From NCBI RefSeq assembly GCF_018294505.1, contig NC_057810.1, positions 206,664,113 through 206,728,112 of the forward strand: DNA of 64,000 nucleotides, given 5' to 3'. The notes below the pieces were generated by a model. It was given only the letters and a program-made list of their open reading frames with translations, was not told where the DNA came from and did not search any database. Positions 25,934-37,784 of the stretch are shown here, one piece after another. Both the position numbers and the translations under genes were made by a program. Within the stretch, counting starts at the first letter, position 1, and every line of letters begins with the position of its first letter. The stretch comes from Triticum aestivum (Eukaryota; Streptophyta; Magnoliopsida; Poales; Poaceae).

Positions 25934-26961
25934 TGATACGTCTCCATCGTATCTACTTTTCCAAACACTTTTCCTCTTGTTTTGGACTCTAAGTTACATG
26001 ATTTGACTGAAACTAACCCGGACTGATGCTGTTTTCAGCAAAACTACCATGGTGTTGGTTTTGTGCAGAAATAAAAGTTTTTGGAATTGGACGAAACTTT
26101 TAGGAAACTTTTTGTGGAGTAAATAAAAATTATTGGAGCCAAGACCCATTGAGGGGGCCACCCTGTGCCCATAAGGCACCAAGGAGCTTTTACCCCCCAC
26201 CCCCTGCACCGGCGCGCTCTGGTGGGTGGTGGGGCCCTCGTGGCTCCGCTGACCCTAATTTGGATACTATAAATTCCTATTTTCCGAGAAAAAAATAGGA
26301 GGAAGTTTCATCGCGTTTTACGACACGAAGCTGCCACCACCTCCTATTCTTCATCGGGAGGCTAGATCTAGAGTCTGTTCGGTGCTCCGGAGAGGGGGAT
26401 CTTCCGTCTACGTCATCACCAACCATCCTCCAACACCAATTTCATGATGCTCACCTCCGGGAGTGAGAAATTCCTTTGTAGGCTTGCTGGACGGTAGGAC
26501 AAAAGATGTCATGCAAGTTCTTTTCCATAAGCATGTATGATTATATACGGAATACATGCCTACATTACATTGATGAATTGGAGCTAGTTCTATGCTGCCC
26601 TAGGTTATGACTGTTATATCAATATTATCCAACATTATCACCGATCCAATGCCCATGAGTTTTTCACATATTGTTCTTGCTAAGTTACTACTATTGCTGC
26701 TACTGTCAAAATTTCCATAAAACTACTGCTACTACTGTTATTGTTACTTCTATTATTATTGCTACTACTATCAAACTATCATACTACTATGCTACTGATC
26801 ACGCTATTATAGATATTTAATCTCCATGTGTGGTTGAATTGACAACTCAACTACTAATACTTACAAGTATTCTTTGGCTCCCCTTGTGTGAAATCAATAA
26901 ATTTGGGTTCAATACTCTGCCCTCGAAAACGGTTGCGATCCCCTATACTTGTGGGTTATCA
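25934..26961 (+). repeat. 5' LTR of element B
   Basis: The LTR is 1028 bp, starts TGATACGTCTCCATCG and ends TTGTGGGTTATCA, with the same termini as the LTR at 16-1608. The five bases before it are TAGAC, the expected target duplication; the second copy is not in the window. Confidence 0.85.
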
Positions 26962-26971
26962 AGACCTTTTT

Positions 26972-26989
26972 TGGCGCCGTTGCCGGGGA
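26972..26989 (+). other. Primer-binding site of element B (tRNA-Asp)
   Basis: TGGCGCCGTTGCCGGGGA is complementary over 18 bases to the 3' end of plant tRNA-Asp(GTC) including CCA. Athila-lineage gypsy elements typically use this tRNA. Confidence 0.88.
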
Positions 26990-27029
26990 GCATAGCTATA
27001 TTTATTGAGTCACTTGGGATTTATATCTG

Positions 27030-28960
27030 TTGATCACTATGAATAATCTTAAGGATGATAGAACCAAGATCGTTCCCTCTAAGATGAGGGGAGGTAAGGA
27101 ACTATTATCTAGCTTTGCACTAGATTCAACTTCTGTTTTGAGTAAGCTTGCAACACCACCACCTGCTATTAATCCTAATATGTCGCAAGTAATTGATGAT
27201 GCTACTTCTTCTATGAATGATGTTATTGATGATGCTAGTACTTTGCTTGATATATAAAAATGTGCCACTAGGTGAATTTCTTGATGAACAACTTGCTAGA
27301 GCTAAAGAAATCGAGAATGTTGAAACTGATGAGATTACTGAAACTGATGAAGCGATTGAAACTGAAAATTATGAAACACTTATTCGATCTAGCTCTCCTA
27401 GATATCAATTGCCTGAGATACCTGAAGGTTATGTTACGGATGGAGAGGTAGCTAGGGACTTTCTTGCTTGTAAGGATAGAGATGATCTTAAGAAATTACT
27501 ATGCAAATTGAAAGAAAAATCTTTGAATGCGAGAATGAAATATGATCCTAAGTTTGCTACTTCACCTACCTTTATAACTAATAAGGATTATGAATTCTAA
27601 GTCAACCCAGAGTTAATTACTTTGGTTGAATCTGATCCTTTCCATGGCTATGAAACTGAAACTGTTGTGGCACATCTTACTAAATTAAATGATATAGCCA
27701 CCATATTTGCTCATGAGGATTTTTTTTGCTATTACTATATTTTTAAGTTATTTCCTTTCTCATTACAGGGTGATGCTAAGATATGGTACAATACTCCTGC
27801 TCCTGGTTGTGTGCGTAGTCCCCAGGATATGATTTATTACTTCTCTGAAAAATATTTTCCTACTCATAAGAAACAAGCTGGCTTATAGGAAATATTTAAC
27901 TTTGTGCAAATTTAAGAAGAGAGTCTCTCACAACCTTGGGAGAGGCTTCTCCAATTACTTAATGTTTTGCCTGATCATCCTCTTAAGAAAAATGAAATAC
28001 TTGATATCTTCTAGAATGGACTAACCGATGCTTCTAGGGACTACCTAGATAGTTGTATCAGTTGTGTTTTCAGGGAACACACTATTGAACAAGCTGAGGA
28101 ACTATTGAATAATATACTGAAGAATGATAATGCTTGGACACTTCATGAACCACCACCTAAACCCACTCTAATGAAGAGGGGTATTTTATTTCTCAGTCTT
28201 GAAGATATGCAAGAAGCAAAGAAATGTATGGAGGAAAAAGGGTATTAAAGCTGAAGATGTTAAAAATTTGCCACCTATTGAGGAAATCCATGGTCCTGAC
28301 ACACCACCATAGGTGGTAGAGGCAAATTCTCTTATACAACTTGATGAAGGTGACATTCCCTACAATAAATCTCCTAGCCAATGCTTATATGAATTTGAAA
28401 ATTACATTATTAAGCAAGATCATTTCGATGCAAATGTTATGAAACAATTGAAACGAAATGCCCACATGATTGATTGCTCGAGTGACCTGTTGTTTAGAAT
28501 TGTTAATGATGTCAAAGGTGTTAGTAAACATGCTTCTATGGTCCAAAATTAATTAGAACAAGTTGCTAAATCTCAGGGTGAACCGCTAAATGAAATGAAT
28601 AATAATATGCATGATCATGCTGTTAGTAATGACTAGCGGAGGTAAAACGACTCATGAGCTACTTTATCCTCAAGGTCACCCTAAAATAATTGTACAAGAC
28701 TCTCAAAGAATTAATGTTGATGCACCTAGTCCTTCTAAAAAGAAAAAGGAAAAGGAAAAGGAAAATGATAGGACTTTGCATACTTCTAGTGAACCTGAGG
28801 TAGAAAAACCTTCTGAGGATAGTAATGATGTTTCTATTTCTGATGCTGAAACTCAATCTGGTAATGAACATTCACCTAGTGATAATAATAATGATAATGC
28901 TGATGTTCATGTAGATTCTCAACCAGACAATGATAAAAACCAAATAATGATGTTGAAATA
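27030..28960 (+). pseudogene. gag of element B (interrupted)
   Basis: The frame begins MNNLKDDRTKIVPSKMRGG just after the PBS. It shifts near 27240 and continues with GYVTDGEVARDFLACKDRDD. The gag core lies at 27640-27890 (LQGDAKIWYNTPAPGCVRSP). Stops occur at 27600, 27888, 27915 and 28014. The tail contains IEQAEELLNNILKND and acidic Asn/Asp-rich stretches near 28750-28930. No zinc knuckle is obvious. Confidence 0.72.
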
Positions 28961-29279
28961 GAACCTATTGTTGATCTTGATAACCTACCTTCTAAAAATA
29001 AACGTTTTGATAAGAGAGATTTTGTTGCTAGAAAACATGGTAAAGAAAGAGAACCATAGGTTCAAAAACTCATGCCCTTTCCACCTAAACCATCTAAGAA
29101 GAAGTATGAGGAAGAATTTGAACGCTTTGCTCAAATGCATAGGCCAGTCTTTTTGTGTACTCATTTGACTGATATTTTAAAGATGGCCCCTTATGCTAAA
29201 TACATGAAAAATATTTTCACTAATAAAATAAAAATACCTGAAGCTGAAATCTCCACCATGCTTGCAAACTATTCTTTTA

Positions 29280-29840
29280 AGGATGGGTAACTAAGAAATT
29301 AGGAGATCAAGGATTACCAACTATACCACTCTCAATTAAAAGAAATTATGTCAAAACTACTTTATGTGATTTAGGAGCCGCTGTTAGTGTTATGCCTTTC
29401 TCTTTATATAAAAGACTTGATTTGAATAAACTCACACCCACTGAAATATCATTGCAAATGGATGACAAATCAACAACCATACCTATCGGTCTATGTGAGG
29501 ATGTGCCCATTGTAGTTGCAAATGTTACTATCTTAACAGACTTAATTATACTTGATACGCCCGAGGACGACAACATGTCAATTATCCTTGGTAGACCATT
29601 TTTGAACACTGCAGGGGCTTGTTAGTGATTGCAACAAAAGCAAACTCACTTTTCATATCAATGGTAATGAACATACGATGCACTTTCCAAAGAAACAATT
29701 TCAAGTAAATGGTATTCACATCACTAAAAAACTCCGGCAAATTAGGAGTTTACAAATTCCTCTTCCTACTGTCAAAAAGAAATATGAAACACTTATTGTT
29801 GGGGAGATGCATATCCCCATTGAGGTAACTTAGTGTTTTA
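29280..29840 (+). pseudogene. Retropepsin-like protease domain of element B
   Basis: LPTIPLSIKRNYVKTTLCDL then GAAVSVMPFSLYKRL gives the active-site loop (Asp-Leu-Gly-Ala where others have Asp-Ser/Thr-Gly-Ala). The flap and second strand region is followed by MSIILGRPFLNTAGA. A stop at 29623 precedes the final HINGNEHTMHFPKK segment. RT does not follow. Confidence 0.75.
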
Positions 29841-30593
29841 TGAAGATTCTTCGGTTTCATGCTAATAAAAAATGGTTCTTAATAAGGCTTGATCAACCTT
29901 ATTAATGGATTATTTTTTAGAGGCATGTGGTCGATGAATTTAGTAGGCACAACCTTTTGTACTCACTTTATATTTTCTATTATTGTTAGTTAAATGCAAT
30001 AAAATTCCATGATTATCTTATTTTTTGAATTATCCGTGCAATAAAAATGTGCCCAAAAATGAAAGTGCTCAAAATGACCTGAAATGTTTACAAGATTTTT
30101 TCTAAATATTAAGAATTTTTGGCACTGAAACCACCCCAGGGGGATGCGCCAGATGCCCACAAGGCACCAAGGCGTGCCCTGGTGGGTGGTGTTGCCCACA
30201 GGGACCTCCTCACTTACCTCTTTAGTCCACTTCGTCTCTTACCTCCATAAAAAATCACTCTAGCTCACTCTCTCATGTTCTTGCTCCCAAAGCTGAGATT
30301 TTCGATCTCTTTGCTTGGAGCTCCATTTATGAAATTGTTTTGGGGGATTGCTACTTGGTATGTGACTCCTCCATTGCTCCAATTAGTTTTTGATTTAGAG
30401 GATTATATTTTGCATAATTAGCTTCTCTTGGTGCTACTGAAAATGAGCTTGCATGTTGAATTCTTTGAGTTCCAAGTAGTTTGAATGCTTGATATAGCCC
30501 CTACACATCCATCTGAGTAGTTACTATCAATCTTGTAAAGTTTTGTTGACATTATTTTGTGCCCAAAAATCTCAGAAATTTATTCGTACAAAA
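29841..30593 (+). other. Non-coding stretch of element B between protease and second ORF
   Basis: AT-rich sequence with no frame. A short GC-rich patch near 30130-30210 (GCCCACAAGGCACCAAGG) echoes a patch in the element's own LTR near 26155-26180 (GCCCATAAGGCACCAAGG). Confidence 0.5.
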
Positions 30594-30841
30594 ATGAACT
30601 TCTTTAGAAGGAGTTCTTCGAGGATAAGGTCCTCGGGGGCATCGTCGAGTGAGAGCTCGATACGACAGGTTTATGTCTAGCTAAGGCAAGCTCGGTGTAG
30701 GATTCTGACAACAAATCATGTCGGTGACCATGAGACGAGTTCATGATAGGTGCACGTATTAAAGAAGAATTTGATGAATATGTTCATACACTGAGCTCGC
30801 TCCCTTCATCGCAGATAAGTGCACGCAAAACTACAACCCAA
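30594..30841 (+). pseudogene. Start of a second ORF in element B, truncated
   Basis: ATG at 30594 opens MNFFRRSSSRIRSSGASSSE, then a stop at about 30678. A second readable piece, FMIGARIKEEFDEYVHTL (about 30738-30795), resembles the extra ORF found downstream of gag-protease in some Triticeae gypsy elements. It is cut at 30841 by element C. The function of that ORF is not established here. Confidence 0.45.
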
Positions 30842-31557
30842 TGTAGGGTGGAACCCTAGGGGCCGATCTTTCATGATTTGGAGGGGATCCCACAAAGAAC
30901 ACGACGAACACACAAAGAGCACAAAGGGGGAAAACAAGAGGAAACACTCAAATTAACTTGATCCAATCACACATGTGCTACATCCAAGAACAAAAGAGGC
31001 CACAAAGATCGAAAGACAATAAAGGAAGGATACAAGTAGCTAGTTCTTCTCCAAGAGGAGGTCTTGAATCTAGTAGGGAATCTTCCCACAAGGGCTTGAA
31101 TCCACTTGCGGGATCTTCTCCTAGGAGGCCCCGGTCTCCAAAGGGAGTAGTATCAAGTGGATGAGGAATGCTCTATCTCTAGTATGAGCTAAACCAATGC
31201 TAACCCTAATAAGAGGGAGAGGAGTATATGTAGTCTAGGGGGACGAATGGGTACATGGGCCTCGGCCCTAGTCTCTGTGTGCAGACAGGCGTCAGACATA
31301 CGGTGGGTCACGGATGTCCGGTGGCTCACGAGGGTCCAATAGTCCGGTGATTCTTCTCTGGTCGGGTGTTGCAGGATGACCGGTGGGCGGCGGACATCCG
31401 GGGCTCGGTCGTCCGAAAGTCTTCAGATTTCCGCTATTTTTCTTCTGTGATGGTGGCACCGGATTTTCGTAGGGGCTCGGTCGTCTGGTCGCTGGGAGGT
31501 GTCGGACGTCCGGCCGCTATAGCACTCGCTAGCTGGATCCTTGGGCTGGTGGACTCT
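30842..31557 (-). repeat. Probable 3' LTR / 3' end of element C
   Basis: The left edge is TGTAGGGTGGAACCC, abutting the truncated ORF of element B. Its inner border is not defined. It carries CGGACGTCCG-type palindromes (about 31313, 31390, 31503; another at 31565 just inside the coding end). Confidence 0.5.
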
Positions 31558-32438
31558 CTAGGCGTCGGACGTCCGGCATGGTCCGATCGTCCGATGGCTA
31601 TAGTTTTTTTGGTAGCTCCTTCTCTTGGTCCTTGTACTTGGTGTCCTCGAATCGAAAGCCTCATCACCATGGTAGGGAGATAGATCCTTGACATTGAAGA
31701 TGTCGCTCACGTTGTACTTGACGCGTGGTAGGTCGATCTTGTATGCATCATTGTTGTAGCGTGCTAGCACCTTGTAGGGTCCGTCGGCTTGAGGTGGAAG
31801 ATTGGACTTGTGTTCATCGGGGAAGCGGTCCTTGCGAAGGTGTATCCACACAAGATCTCCAATGTTGAATATCATGGGTTGCTTGTTGATGTTGAGCTTG
31901 GTCGCGAGGCATTGTACTTGGCGCTCGATGATGTGCCTTGTATCTTCATGCACCTTCTTGAGATAGTTCGTCGTGCACTCGCGTCCATGTTGATGCGCAC
32001 TTGTAGTGGTAGAGGTAAAATGTCCAATGGGGACAACGGGTTGAAGATGTAGATGAGCCGGTAATCAATTGTCTTGCGTCGTTGTAGGCGTACTCGGTGA
32101 TGGGTAAGCATTCTTCCCACTTCTTGATGCTATCTTAATGAAACGGTACACAACAACAAACATCGAATCCTTTCCATTTTGAGTTCTAGGCAAACCAAGC
32201 ACAAAGTCCATACTAATATCTTCCCATGGGTGATACGTAATAGGAAGTGGCATATATAAAGACCATGGGATTGAGCTTTAGACTTAGCTTTGCGACATGT
32301 AGAGCATCGGTTGGTGAAGCATGAGACGTCGCGGAACATCTTGGGCCAAAAGTATTTCTTGGAGAGCATGGCAAATGTCTTGTCGCGTCCAAAATGACCC
32401 ATAAGTCCTCCTTCATGAGCTTCTTGCAAAAGTAACAA
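31558..32438 (-). pseudogene. Integrase of element C, core largely deleted
   Basis: The zinc-binding segment is clear at 32438-32260 (GGLMGHFGRDKTFAMLSKKY, then CSTCRKAKS). The core starts [16 protein letters not shown], then breaks near 32135 and jumps to a late-core segment (SGKNAYPS in this frame, [16 protein letters not shown] in the neighbouring frame). The middle of the catalytic core is therefore missing. The C-terminal domain (31953-31640) reads GDLVWIHLRKDRFP and DIFNVKDLSPYHGDE. It cannot be active. Confidence 0.78.
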
Positions 32439-32473
32439 ACGAAGAGAAGAGTTGGGGATACTAGTTTGTTAGC

Positions 32474-33301
32474 TCACATAAGATAATCATCCTTGATGTA
32501 ATATCGTTCCCAAGATGTATGCGTCAAACATTTGGCATATGGAATTGCAAAAGTAGGATCATGCGCATACAAGTCTTTTATGTTCTCAAAGCCAATGACA
32601 TTCAATTCAAGTTGAGTTACAAGGATGCATTTGTGGGATAAAGCGTCTGCCACAACATTTTCTTTACCCTTAATGTACTTGATAACATAAGGGAAAGACT
32701 CAATAAACTCACTCATATGGCATGTCGCTTATTCAATTCTGTTTGACCCTTAAGGTATTTAAGTGTTTCATGATCCGTATTGATGACAAATTCATGAGGG
32801 AGAAGATAATGTTCCCACACATGCAGGACTCTCACTAAAGCATATAACTCATTGTCGTAAATGGGGTGTTAAGTTGCACTCCAGAAAGTTTCTCACTAAA
32901 GTAGGCTATGGGGCACTTCTCTTGCATTAATGTACCTCCTATACCGTTGCCACCAGCGTCGCAATGAACTTTAAAAGTTTTGCCAAAAGCAAGGCAATGA
33001 AAGGAGCATGTGTAAGAAAATTCTTAAGCTCATGAAATGTGGTATCTTGGGATGGTCCCCAAACAAATGGTGCATTCTTTTTACTCAAGGCATGCAAAGG
33101 AGATGCAATAGTGCTAAAGTCTTTAACGAATCTACGATAGAAACCGGCTAAGAAAAGGAAACTTCGCACTTGTTGCAAGTTGGTTGGTTGTGCCCAAGTT
33201 TTAATAGCATCAATTTTAGCTTCATCTACATGAACACCCTTAGAAGACACACAAAAAACCAACAAAACAAGCTTATCAAGACCAAATGTGCCTTTCTCCA
33301 T
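32474..33301 (-). pseudogene. RNase H region of element C
   Basis: The upper frame (33301-32939) holds the RT thumb and connection: SSKGVHVDEAKIDAIKTWAQ, then VRSFLFLAGFYRRFVKDFST. The lower frame (32716-32474) holds the RNase H end, YIKGKENVVADALSHK. The part between contains stops and shifts. Confidence 0.75.
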
Positions 33302-33313
33302 GTTAGCATAGAG

Positions 33314-34039
33314 TCACTCTTTTCTAAGAGTTTGCAAAATGGTTCTAAGATGGGTGACATGATCTTCTAGAGTCATGATAAACAGAAGTATATCGTTAAA
33401 GTAGACCACAACAAATACGCCAATGTATGGGCGAAAGACATAATGCAACACACGCGTAAAAGTGATGGGTGCTTTGGATAAGCCCATAGGCATAACTAGC
33501 CATTCATAGAAAGCAAATTTGGTTTTGAAAGCGATTTTCCATTCATCACCTTCTTGAATGCGAATTTGGTAATAACCACTTTTAAGATCAATTTTTGAGA
33601 AAATTGTGGCTCCGCTAAGCTCATATAGCATATCGTCAAGGTGCGGAATGTGATAGCGATAACGAACAGTGATAGCATTAATAGGACGACAATTGGAACA
33701 CATGCAAAAACTACCATCTTTCTTATGCACAAGAATAACCGGAACAGCACAAGGACTTAAGATTTCACGTACATGCCCGTTGTCAATGAGGTGTTGTACT
33801 TGCCGTTGTATTTCCTTGGTTTCTTTGGGGTTGACGTGGTAGGGTGACTTGTTCGATAACGATGCGCAGGGGATGAGGTCGACTCGGTGTTCGATGCCAC
33901 GGAGAGGAGGTAGCCCCGGAGGTAACTCATAGGGGAAGACATCCTTGGATTCCTGTAATAGATTAGACAACACTAAAGGTAGATGGTGAGAGGTGTTAGT
34001 TCGTGCCGTTTCATCCTTGCACAACAGGACATAGTGCAC
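33314..34039 (-). pseudogene. Reverse transcriptase of element C
   Basis: A 241-codon frame covers most of RT: PPGLPPLRGIEHRVDLIP, PCAVPVILVHKKDGSFCMC, FSKIDLKSGYYQIRI, FYEWLVMPMGLSKAPITF. The catalytic motif that should read YFDD is YFND (in VVVYFNDILLF), so the first catalytic Asp is Asn. RNA-templated DNA synthesis would be lost even if the frame were expressed. Confidence 0.85.
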
Positions 34040-34240
34040 AACATTTCATGGGTTCTCACACACTTCTCTCATCTCTCTTTTGGTAGTAAATAGCAATAAG
34101 TTTTTCTTGTCGCTCATCGTGGAGGCACTCATTTTGGGCTTGTGGCTCTCACTCCCTTTTTGGTGGCTCACTCTCTCACTATTCTCTCCATGATGGGCGG
34201 ATGCTTGCTTGTTGGCAATCACTTGGCTCAATGACATTGG

Positions 34241-35521
34241 TCATAGCACGTACTCCTTTACCTTCATCTTGAAGCTATAGTGATTGGTTCTCCCAATGTG
34301 GATGACGCCGTAGTTGAATTGCCAAGGTGATCCAAGTAGGAGATGGCACACAGACATAGGAACCACATCACACTCCAAGGTGTCTTCGTATGCACCAATC
34401 TTGAAAGAGACTTGAACGGTGTGCTCCACTTGAATGGTGCCAGAGTCTCTAAGCCATTGGACCTTGTGGGAATGAGGATGCTTCATCTTGACCAATTGTA
34501 GCTTGGATCATAGTTCTTCACTTGCCAAGTTGTGGCAACTTCCTCCGACGATGATGACCTTAATAGAACGACTGTTGATGCCCGCTTCAGTATTGAAGAT
34601 GTGGCACCGTTGCTCTTCCTCTTGTTGGTGTTGAAGTGTCAAGACCTTGGAGACAACGAGAGCGGGGCTCGAATCATTGTCACAAAAGACTTGGTCATAT
34701 TCATCTTCATTTATTAGATGGTGCATAGCCAGATGCTCAAGGGCTTCCATTTCTTCTTCACTCATGGAGTCATATGACCCATTGTCGTTGGCGATCATGG
34801 TGCACCAGTTGGTGCACTTGAATGTCTTGTGGCCTTGGCCTCCACATGTGAAGCATTTGATGGAACTTGTCTTGAAGGTATCATCCAGTGGAGTTATAGA
34901 TGATGAAGCTCTTGGCTTGAAGTTTCTTGTTGTAGGAGGACGACTTGAGGTTGTCAAAGTTTTCTTGTAACTTGACTTGCAGTCGTTGCTTGGGGAAGCT
35001 TTGGTTGAGATGGAAGGCAGCATAGACGTTGATGCTTTATTGCACGAGCTGTATGTCTTGGAAGAATATTTAGCATACTTTTAGTCATCTTGCACTTCAC
35101 GCTCTGCCTTGGTAGCTTAGTGCACGAGCTCGATGAGGTTCATGTATGGTTGGAAGTCGACGATCTTCTCGATAGGATGGTTGAGGCCATTCAAGAAACG
35201 TGCCATGGTTTGCTCCTCATCTTCTGTGACATTAGCTCGTATCATGGAAATCTCCATTTCCTTGTAGTATTCTTCAACGGATTGCTTGAGGACTTGCAAT
35301 TTCTTGAAGAGGTCCCGACTATAGTACGTGGGTACAAAGCGTGCTCGCATGACATCCTTCATTTGATTCCATGTTGTGATGGGTAGGTCACCTCTTACCG
35401 CTCGATGCTCAATGACTTGCTCCCACCAAATGAGGACATAGTCTTGGTACTCAAGAGATGCCATGACGATCTTCTTCTCCTTCTCATAGTTGTGCAAGCG
35501 AAAGATCTTGTAAACTTTCAA
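34241..35521 (-). pseudogene. gag and protease of element C
   Basis: The gag core (35521-35117) reads YQDYVLIWWEQVI and TWNQMKDVMRARFVPTYYSR. A CCHC zinc knuckle, CFTCGGQGHKTFKC, sits in the 35023-34508 frame; it binds the RNA genome in this family. The protease C-terminal half (34495-34241) reads VCHLLLGSPWQFNYGV. Stops separate the frames, and the protease active-site loop is not clean. Confidence 0.78.
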
Positions 35522-36267
35522 TGCCCATGAGAGGTAGTCTTCAGGATCATGGCTTCAGGAGAACTTAGGCATGGTGAACTTGTGCTTGCCGTAGCATTGC
35601 TCCTCATTGTGTTGGGGTTGATGATGATGACGTCCTTAGCATGGAGGAGGGTCTTGAGCCACTTGCTCCTCATGCTCCACTTGATTGTCTTATCGTTGAG
35701 GTTGTGGAATTCTTGCACGGTTCCTCATTTCTTGGCGCTCCTCAAGGTGTGCGGCCTATTCTTGTCTCTCTCGTTAGAGGGCCTCTTCATGTAGACGTAC
35801 TTGGCGGTTGCGCTCATTGACGGCTTTCAGTGATTTGTGTAGAGCATGTTGGGCTTCAAGGGCTTGTTCCTCACGACGGTGTTGCTCTTGTTGTGGGTCA
35901 TCGCAATCTTGATGTTCTTGTTAATCTTGGCATATTGGAGCTTGCTCTTGGACCGGAGGTTCATTAGCTTATCGTCGTATTCGTTCACGTTCACGTAGAC
36001 GTGCTTGTAACCCATTGCCATGAAATGTATTTTGTGGAGCTTGATGAACTTCATGGTCTTGGCGATGCTGTGGACGTGCTCGTGGAGGACTTGCATCCAA
36101 AGAAGATGGCGAAGAATGACGACTTGAGTGGCTCCATATTGAATAGGACGAAGATGTAGAAGAACAAATGACCAACAAGGCACGAATTTCATCCATCCTT
36201 GCATCATTCTCCTCCTTTTGTGTGGCGAGCTTGTTGTCGAAGTAGTCTCTTGCATGTTGCTCGGATT
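35522..36267 (-). pseudogene. N-terminal gag leader of element C
   Basis: Short decayed frames only. KEENDARMDEIRALL at about 36220-36175 resembles the gag start of this family. It is interrupted at 36268 by element D. No intact frame remains. Confidence 0.45.
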
Positions 36268-37146
36268 TGTCGGTGTTCTGGGCATGTGGGTCCCCAGACT
36301 TGCCTGCCCGCGGCCTGCAGCGTGGCTCACCAGTGGCCCAGTACGGCCCGCCTTCATCATCCCAAGTTCAAGACCCTCGCGAGGGGCCAAGCCTCGCGGG
36401 GCGGACGACACAAGGCCTCCTCAGGAGCGGCCTCACCAGGCAGGCTCGCGAGGAGGCGGAGAGATCAAGGCGAGGGGTACCTCGCGAGGTGCACATGATG
36501 CAAGCCATGACGATCAAGACCAGGCGGGCACCAGCCTGCGCAGTGTCCTCGTTTCCTCTTTGGTGCAAAGGGGACAAGCACATGCGCGGAGTACCAAGGC
36601 ATCGCGCAAAGGTTTCCATAACGGTGCAACGAGACCAAGACCAGCAGAGCGGTAGGACAGAGGTCACCGTGGAGCCCAACACGGCGTCATCACCAGTGCC
36701 TTTGGCAGTCGAAGACCACCTTTAGTCAGGATAGCTTGTACTAGTTGTCCCCTTTCAAAATGGTCATTGTTGGATCCCTTCCCGCTCAATATTTGGGAAG
36801 AGGACCAGTGCCTCTATAAATAGAGATAGCCACCACAGTAGGAAGGGATCAGATCCTTTCTAAGCAGAACACCCACCACCACAAGAACACCTCTCCTCGC
36901 GAGGTTGTTCTTCCTCTGTACTGTTCATCATTAGCCCAAGAGGCAATCCACCACACCACACACTGGATTAGGGTATTACACCTCAATGGTGGCCTGAACC
37001 AGTATAAACCTCATGTCTCTTGTGTTGTTCATCGTGCTAGCTTAGAATCGCGGCAAGGTTCAAGGCGTGTTTCGGTAGGGAGAAGATCTTCGCTCGCACC
37101 CCAGAGTTTGAACCTTAAGGGTTTTGCCGGAACCCGATATCCGACA
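36268..37146 (+). repeat. 5' LTR of element D
   Basis: The ends TGTCGG and CCGACA are inverted. Length is 879 bp. The preceding five bases, GGATT, would be the target duplication. The palindrome CTCGCGAGG occurs four times (36376, 36445, 36481, 36896). ORFs on both strands here are not genes. Confidence 0.82.
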
Positions 37147-37147
37147 T

Positions 37148-37166
37148 TTGGCGCACCAGGTAGGGG
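37148..37166 (+). other. Primer-binding site of element D
   Basis: TTGGCGCACCAGGTAGGGG follows the LTR directly. I have not assigned the tRNA. Confidence 0.65.
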
Positions 37167-37225
37167 TGCGCCGGAGCTCTCCCTTCCATTGGATCACTCT
37201 CCACCAACACCGTGCTTCACCCTCA

Positions 37226-37784
37226 TGGCGGACAACGCGCCTCCGGCTCCGGCGGCCGATGCCAGCGCTGGGGCCAGGGGGCTCTGAGCCTTGGCCACTG
37301 CCTTGCGGGAGGTGCAGTGGCCGCACAAGTTCAAGCCAGAGATGCCGCCGTGCTACAATGGCGCGGTGGATCCGCTGGCTTTCCTGATGGCATACGAGGA
37401 GGCCGTCCTCAAGGCCGGAGGCGACGGCAAGGTTATGGCCAACTGGTTTCCCATAGCCCTCACCGGCATCCCAAGTGTTTGGCTGCTCGACCTGCCAACA
37501 TCTTCTGTGGCCTCCTGGGAGGAGCTGCGCAACCTCTTCCTCACCCACTATGCTGCGCTGGCGCCCCGGTCGTTGCAGCTCTCCTGGGCGGCTCGCAGGC
37601 GCCACCCTCAGACCGCCACGCCAAGCCATTCTTCTGCCAGATCGGCGCCGCCCTCACGCGGCAAGGAGCTCCTCCGGGTTGGGCGACACCCAAAGCCGAC
37701 CTGACCTTCAACTCGGACGATCACCCCGTCAACACCGTCTGCTCGGGTGCGCTCCCAATGCTTTGCACGCCCACCATCTGCTAG
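37226..37784 (+). pseudogene. gag of element D, shortened
   Basis: The frame starts MADNAPPAPAADASAGARGL, with a stop at about 37286. It continues WPHKFKPEMPPCYNGAVDPL and SVASWEELRNLFLTHYAA (gag core). The frame then degenerates near 37560, well short of a normal gag. PFFCQIGAALTRQ in another frame and TFNSDDHP follow. The missing middle suggests an internal deletion. Stops at 37704 and 37784 finish it. Confidence 0.65.

Larger units (their letters stand above)
25934..30841 (+). mobile_element. Element B: Athila-type gypsy without RT or integrase, left part
   Basis: The LTR (25934-26961), an exact tRNA-Asp PBS, gag and protease follow in order. Instead of RT, RNase H and integrase comes a non-coding stretch and the start of a second ORF. 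It is therefore a gag-protease type that would depend on another element's enzymes. Element C interrupts it at 30842, so its 3' LTR should lie beyond this window. Confidence 0.78.
30842..36267 (-). mobile_element. Element C: chromovirus-like Ty3/gypsy, broken, 3' part
   Basis: On the minus strand, from high to low coordinate: gag N-terminus (36267), gag core, zinc knuckle, protease, RT, RNase H, integrase, polyprotein end (31558), then an LTR-like block to TGTAGGG at 30842. RT and integrase-end wording (ELPPGLPPLRGIEH, DLVWIHLRKDRFP, LSPYHGDE) resemble CRM/Reina-type chromoviruses. Element D interrupts it at 36268, so its 5' LTR is not in the window. Confidence 0.78.

Noticed and set aside
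26972..26989. tRNA-Asp gene
   Set aside because: Only the 18 bases complementary to the tRNA 3' end are present; this is a primer site.
36218..36725. Overlapping 99-152-codon frames on both strands
   Set aside because: They lie in the GC-rich LTR of element D and have no domain content.
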